Shown in pieces: positions 60,945 through 64,000 of a stretch of 64,000 nucleotides of DNA. Each line of letters begins with the position of its first letter. Position 1 is the stretch's first letter. The translations under genes and the position numbers were made by a program. The notes beneath the pieces were generated by a model, which had not been told where the DNA came from, made no database searches, and saw nothing but the letters and a program-made list of their open reading frames with translations. Where the stretch lies: NCBI GenBank assembly GCA_024233935.1, contig JACKOY010000002.1, positions 310,001 to 374,000 of the forward strand, written 5' to 3'. This DNA is from Spirochaetales bacterium (GTDB lineage: Bacteria > Spirochaetota > Leptospiria > Leptospirales > Leptonemataceae).

Positions 60945-62122
60945 CGGGCGACCATGCCCGATACAAGCTCCATACTGTCAGTTGTTTTCAACGCCTGGCT
61001 ATAACGACTCACGTTGAACAGAAGGCCGGTCAAGGCCATGGTAACGATCAACGAAGAGCCACCGTAGCTGATGAAAGGCAGGCTCACGCCGGTGGTCGGG
61101 GCCAGCCCGGTGACGACGGCCAGGTTCATAAGCACCTGGCCCACAAGCATACAAAGCACGCCTGCGGCGAGCATGAAAGCAAAGGGCTCCTCAATGCTGC
61201 GGGCCAAAAGCACGCCGCGCCACAAGAAGGCGGCATACAACACAAACAAAGCGAGCACGCCAACCAGACCGAAGTCTTCCGCAAAGAGCGCCAGAATGAA
61301 GTCCGTGTGACCGTATGTCAGGTACCGATGAGCAAAGCCGGTGGCTATGGGCTCGCCAAATAGATGCCCTTCTGCGAAAGCACGAAAGGCCGTCACAAGC
61401 TGGTATCCACCGGCATGTCGGTAGGCGTACGGATCCAGCCAGACGATCAAACGCTCAAAACGATACTCCCAGAACAAAATCAGAAAACCAAGCAGGGGCA
61501 GCGATGCTCCCAGGAGAAGTACAAGGCGCAACATGGGAAAACCCGATACGTAGATCATGCCGCCGAGCACCGCCAAAAGGCAAATGGTGGTCCCGTACTG
61601 CGGCTCAATGACGATCAACAAGAGAAGCACGCCAACCAGAATCAACGGTGGCAGCAGTCGACGCATGTCGTATTCGCTTATCAGACGTCCGCGACGACTG
61701 AGAGTATGGGCCACGTAAACGACCAGCGCCAGTTTGGCGAACTCGGAAGGCTGAAAGCTGATGGGACCGAACTCAAGCCAGCGGTGAAATGATTCCCGGG
61801 AGGAAGAGACCGACCGGCCAATGCCCGGCATGAAAACTAATAGCAAGGCCGCAAGCGAAACAAACATGCCGGGCAGAGCAAGACGCCGCAGCATCGCCAG
61901 CGGACACCAGGCGGCCAAACCCAGCGCAACCAGTCCCATGCTGAACCAGCCCATTTGCTTGAACGCATAATAAGCAGCGCCATCGACCTGTCGTGCGGCC
62001 AGCACTGCCGAAGAGGAATAGAGGACCAGCAGCCCGAGAAGAGCCAGGGCAAGCCCGAGTCCCAGAAACAAGAGGTCACGTCCCCGCCGGTCCCGAAGGC
62101 TACTCTGGTCCTGCTTCTGCAT
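60941..62122 (-). CDS. ftsW: Septal peptidoglycan glycosyltransferase FtsW (SEDS)
   Basis: 393 residues, ten transmembrane helices (SEDS family). Hallmarks include RSVSSSRESFHRWLEFGPISFQPSEFAKLALV (quoted in part: FQPSEFAKLALVVY), GTTICLLAVLGGMIYV and TTGVSLPFISYGGSSLI near residue 355. It polymerises glycan strands at the septum with FtsI/PBP. FtsI is not in the window. ATG 62122 overlaps murD by about 23 bases. Confidence 0.95.
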   Translation of the reverse strand: MQKQDQSSLRDRRGRDLLFLGLGLALALLGLLVLYSSSAVLAARQVDGAAYYAFKQMGWFSMGLVALGLAAWCPLAMLRRLALPGMFVSLAALLLVFMPGIGRSVSSSRESFHRWLEFGPISFQPSEFAKLALVVYVAHTLSRRGRLISEYDMRRLLPPLILVGVLLLLIVIEPQYGTTICLLAVLGGMIYVSGFPMLRLVLLLGASLPLLGFLILFWEYRFERLIVWLDPYAYRHAGGYQLVTAFRAFAEGHLFGEPIATGFAHRYLTYGHTDFILALFAEDFGLVGVLALFVLYAAFLWRGVLLARSIEEPFAFMLAAGVLCMLVGQVLMNLAVVTGLAPTTGVSLPFISYGGSSLIVTMALTGLLFNVSRYSQALKTTDSMELVSGMVAR

Positions 62123-63470
62123 GGTTTCGAAGGCCCTTTACGAGCGAACGCATGTGTTCGCCCCGCTCGGCGTACGAGCCGTACTGATCGTACGAAGCGC
62201 AGCCGGGGCTCAGCAAAACGACTGCCTCGCTTTCAGTATCGGCCAACCTGGCGCGGGCCGAAAGCGCGGCCTGGAAGGCCTCGCTCAGCGTCTCGTAGCG
62301 CCGCTCTCTGCCCAACTCGCTGGCAATGTGCGCGGATGCTTCACCGAAGGCAAAGAAGTGCGCGTGTTTGTGGCGGGCCAGGCTCGAAAAGTCGCCCCCT
62401 TTCATGCGTCCCCCGAGCAGAAGAAAGGTGGGGCGGGGACTCAAGGCGGCAAGGGCGCTGTCGACGGCCTGCACGGTCGTGGCTTTGCTATCGTTTATAA
62501 AAAGTGTGTTTCCGATCGCCCCCAAAGACTCCATTCGATGCGGCAAGCCCGCGAAACTTCCGAGGGCTTCGCGCAACCGGTTCCGATCCACCCGCACCAG
62601 TTTGGCCCGTTCCAGTTCCCCGAGGGCGGCCAGGGCTGCCGCCAGATTCGAGCGATCATGGGCCCAGGGACGGTTGTAGATTTCGCGCGGCCCCAGCACC
62701 TCTCCCGCGTAGACGATCTCATTTCCGATCTCCGGCAATTCCGCCAGCCGAACCCGGCCATTGCGGGCCCGGGCCGCAGGAAGAAGCCGTGCGGGAAAAA
62801 AGCCGATATCTTCGGCGCCCATGTTGTCGAGCACGTTCAGCTTCGCCTGCAGATACTCTTCCCGGGAGGGGTAGCGATCCAGGTGGTCATCGGCGAGGTT
62901 TAGAAGCACAGCCACGCGGGGGTGAAATTCCCCCACCAGTTCCAGCTGAAACGAAGAACACTCAACCACCAGCGCCTCCCGGGCACGGCCTGAAAGCAAA
63001 GCCAGCCCGGAAAGCGGCAGACCAAAATTCCCGCAGGGCCGGGCCGGTAGGTCGGTCGCGCTCGTAATCAGGTGCGCAAGCAAAGCGGTTGTGGTGGACT
63101 TTCCGTCGGTACCGGTGATGGCCACGAGAACATCTCCGGGCCCGTTGATGGCAAGCGCCCGTGCGCCCAGATCGGTTTCTCCCAGGATCGGAATCTGCTT
63201 TTCTGCTGCAGTTTTGAAAATAGAATTAGAGAGGGGAACGCCCGGAGCCGTGACGATTACCTGGATGTTGTAATCGTCCAGCAGATCTGTGTCTTCCCGC
63301 GGACGCACATCAATGGTCCCGCCAGGGTCGGCTTCGGTCGGCGCTTTCCGATCGCTTGCCAGCACCTTCGTCGCGCCGGCCGCCAAACACAATGCAAGCG
63401 CAGCGCGGCCCGAAAGTCCAGAGGCGCCGCAGACCAGCACAGTTTTTCCGGTGATCGCGGGGATATTCAT
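62100..63470 (-). CDS. murD: UDP-N-acetylmuramoyl-L-alanine-D-glutamate ligase MurD
   Basis: 456 residues from ATG 63470 (a TTG at 63473 precedes). N-terminal Rossmann VLVCGASGLSGRAALAL; ATP loop VAITGTDGKSTTTALLAH near residue 117; later LNLADDHLDRYPS (DHLDRY) and HRMESLGAIGNTLFINDSKATTVQAVDSAL. It adds D-Glu to UDP-MurNAc-Ala. About 44 bp after mraY stop and overlapping the start of ftsW. Confidence 0.96.
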   Translation of the reverse strand: MNIPAITGKTVLVCGASGLSGRAALALCLAAGATKVLASDRKAPTEADPGGTIDVRPREDTDLLDDYNIQVIVTAPGVPLSNSIFKTAAEKQIPILGETDLGARALAINGPGDVLVAITGTDGKSTTTALLAHLITSATDLPARPCGNFGLPLSGLALLSGRAREALVVECSSFQLELVGEFHPRVAVLLNLADDHLDRYPSREEYLQAKLNVLDNMGAEDIGFFPARLLPAARARNGRVRLAELPEIGNEIVYAGEVLGPREIYNRPWAHDRSNLAAALAALGELERAKLVRVDRNRLREALGSFAGLPHRMESLGAIGNTLFINDSKATTVQAVDSALAALSPRPTFLLLGGRMKGGDFSSLARHKHAHFFAFGEASAHIASELGRERRYETLSEAFQAALSARARLADTESEAVVLLSPGCASYDQYGSYAERGEHMRSLVKGLRNHAEAGPE

Positions 63471-63517
63471 CAAAGCCAGTTCTAAAGCGCAATACCGGCA
63501 GGCAACGCTTTCTGCGG

Positions 63518-64000
63518 CTATTGAATCCGAAGCGTGGAAAGGCTGAGCAGGTTCAGAATAATACCAATCAGCCAGAAGCGTACGACAACACGGGTTTCCG
63601 GCCAGCCCAGCAATTCAAAATGATGATGAATCGGGGCCATACGAAAGATGCGTTTGCCCCGCAACTTAAAGGACGCCACCTGCAAAATAACGGACAGAGC
63701 CTCCATGACAAAGACGCCCCCCATCAGCACCAACAGGATCTCCTTTTTCAGAATGATGGCGCACATACCCAGGCTCCCCCCGAGGGCCAGGGAACCGGTG
63801 TCTCCCATAAAGATGCGGGCGGGCGCGGCGTTGAACCAGAGAAAGCCGACACCGGCGCCGGTTAAGGCCGCCAGAAACACGCTGATCTCGTGCGCGCCCT
63901 CCACCACCGGCAGATTCAGATAGTTCGCCGCCCTGGCGGTACCGGTAACGTAGGCCAGGATGCCCATCGTGATGCTCACAATAGAAGCATTGCCAATCGC
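63518..64000 (-). CDS. mraY: Phospho-MurNAc-pentapeptide transferase MraY, partial (N-terminus outside)
   Basis: The last 160 residues of the integral membrane enzyme that makes lipid I; its N-terminal part lies past base 64000. Visible are ARIFMGDTGSLALGGSLG (metal-binding Asp), KLRGKRIFRMAPIHHHFELLGWPE (conserved His cluster) and the last helix ending STLRIQ. The frame is open through the edge. First gene seen of the dcw block here; murE/murF would lie further upstream. Confidence 0.96.
   Translation of the reverse strand, partial: AIGNASIVSITMGILAYVTGTARAANYLNLPVVEGAHEISVFLAALTGAGVGFLWFNAAPARIFMGDTGSLALGGSLGMCAIILKKEILLVLMGGVFVMEALSVILQVASFKLRGKRIFRMAPIHHHFELLGWPETRVVVRFWLIGIILNLLSLSTLRIQ

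Overview
The window looks like a chromosomal segment of a GC-rich spirochaete of the Leptospirales (Leptospira/Leptonema/Turneriella side). The reasons are a FlaB-type periplasmic flagellin, a CfpA-type cytoplasmic filament protein, a short SMC and a Maf/DUF115 protein, all within one stretch of otherwise ordinary Gram-negative genes. The species assignment is inference; no rRNA or tRNA gene was seen.

Layout. 1-6 kb: a partial SDR oxidoreductase, flaB, an outer-membrane protein, a pyruvate phosphate dikinase-like protein and a GAF-GGDEF diguanylate cyclase. 6.2-14.3 kb: a mostly unrecognised minus-strand block (LysM/membrane protein, vWA-FHA-like lipoprotein, DUF6602-like protein, unknown protein) ending with cfpA, which has a clear terminator. 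14.5-28.9 kb: housekeeping genes (class A PBP, flippase, GlpX-like phosphatase, PlsC, PEGA protein, SMC, Maf/DUF115, metallophosphoesterase).

29.1-41.2 kb is an accessory island. It opens with a group II intron carrying its reverse transcriptase, inserted in one copy of a hairpin-rich mosaic repeat seen four times (about 29.1/31.2-31.4, 32.1, 33.5 and 38.7-39.1 kb). Between the repeats lie small, mostly minus-strand orphan genes. Several resemble immunity or accessory proteins of polymorphic toxin systems (two TPR proteins, a YezG-like protein, a CPCC zinc-ribbon protein), together with small membrane proteins, two beta-propeller lipoproteins, a HicAB module, gene remnants and one gene broken in a G5 run. 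No cognate toxin, integrase or transposase is present. Stems of the repeat are kept by compensatory changes between copies, which is the strongest sign of something not yet described.

41.4-57.6 kb returns to core functions: ruvC-ruvA, yebC, a YciO-type protein, a cysteine-cluster protein and a CHAT protease-like protein, then (plus strand) acylphosphatase, two tandem sigma-54 activators and an enoyl-CoA hydratase-like protein, then an operon of BKACE, rph, an SRPBCC protein and an AEC transporter. 54.9-64 kb is the division and cell wall (dcw) cluster transcribed on the minus strand in the order mraY-murD-ftsW-murG-murC-ftsQ-ftsA-ftsZ, with overlapping or nearly touching genes; mraY runs off the window end.
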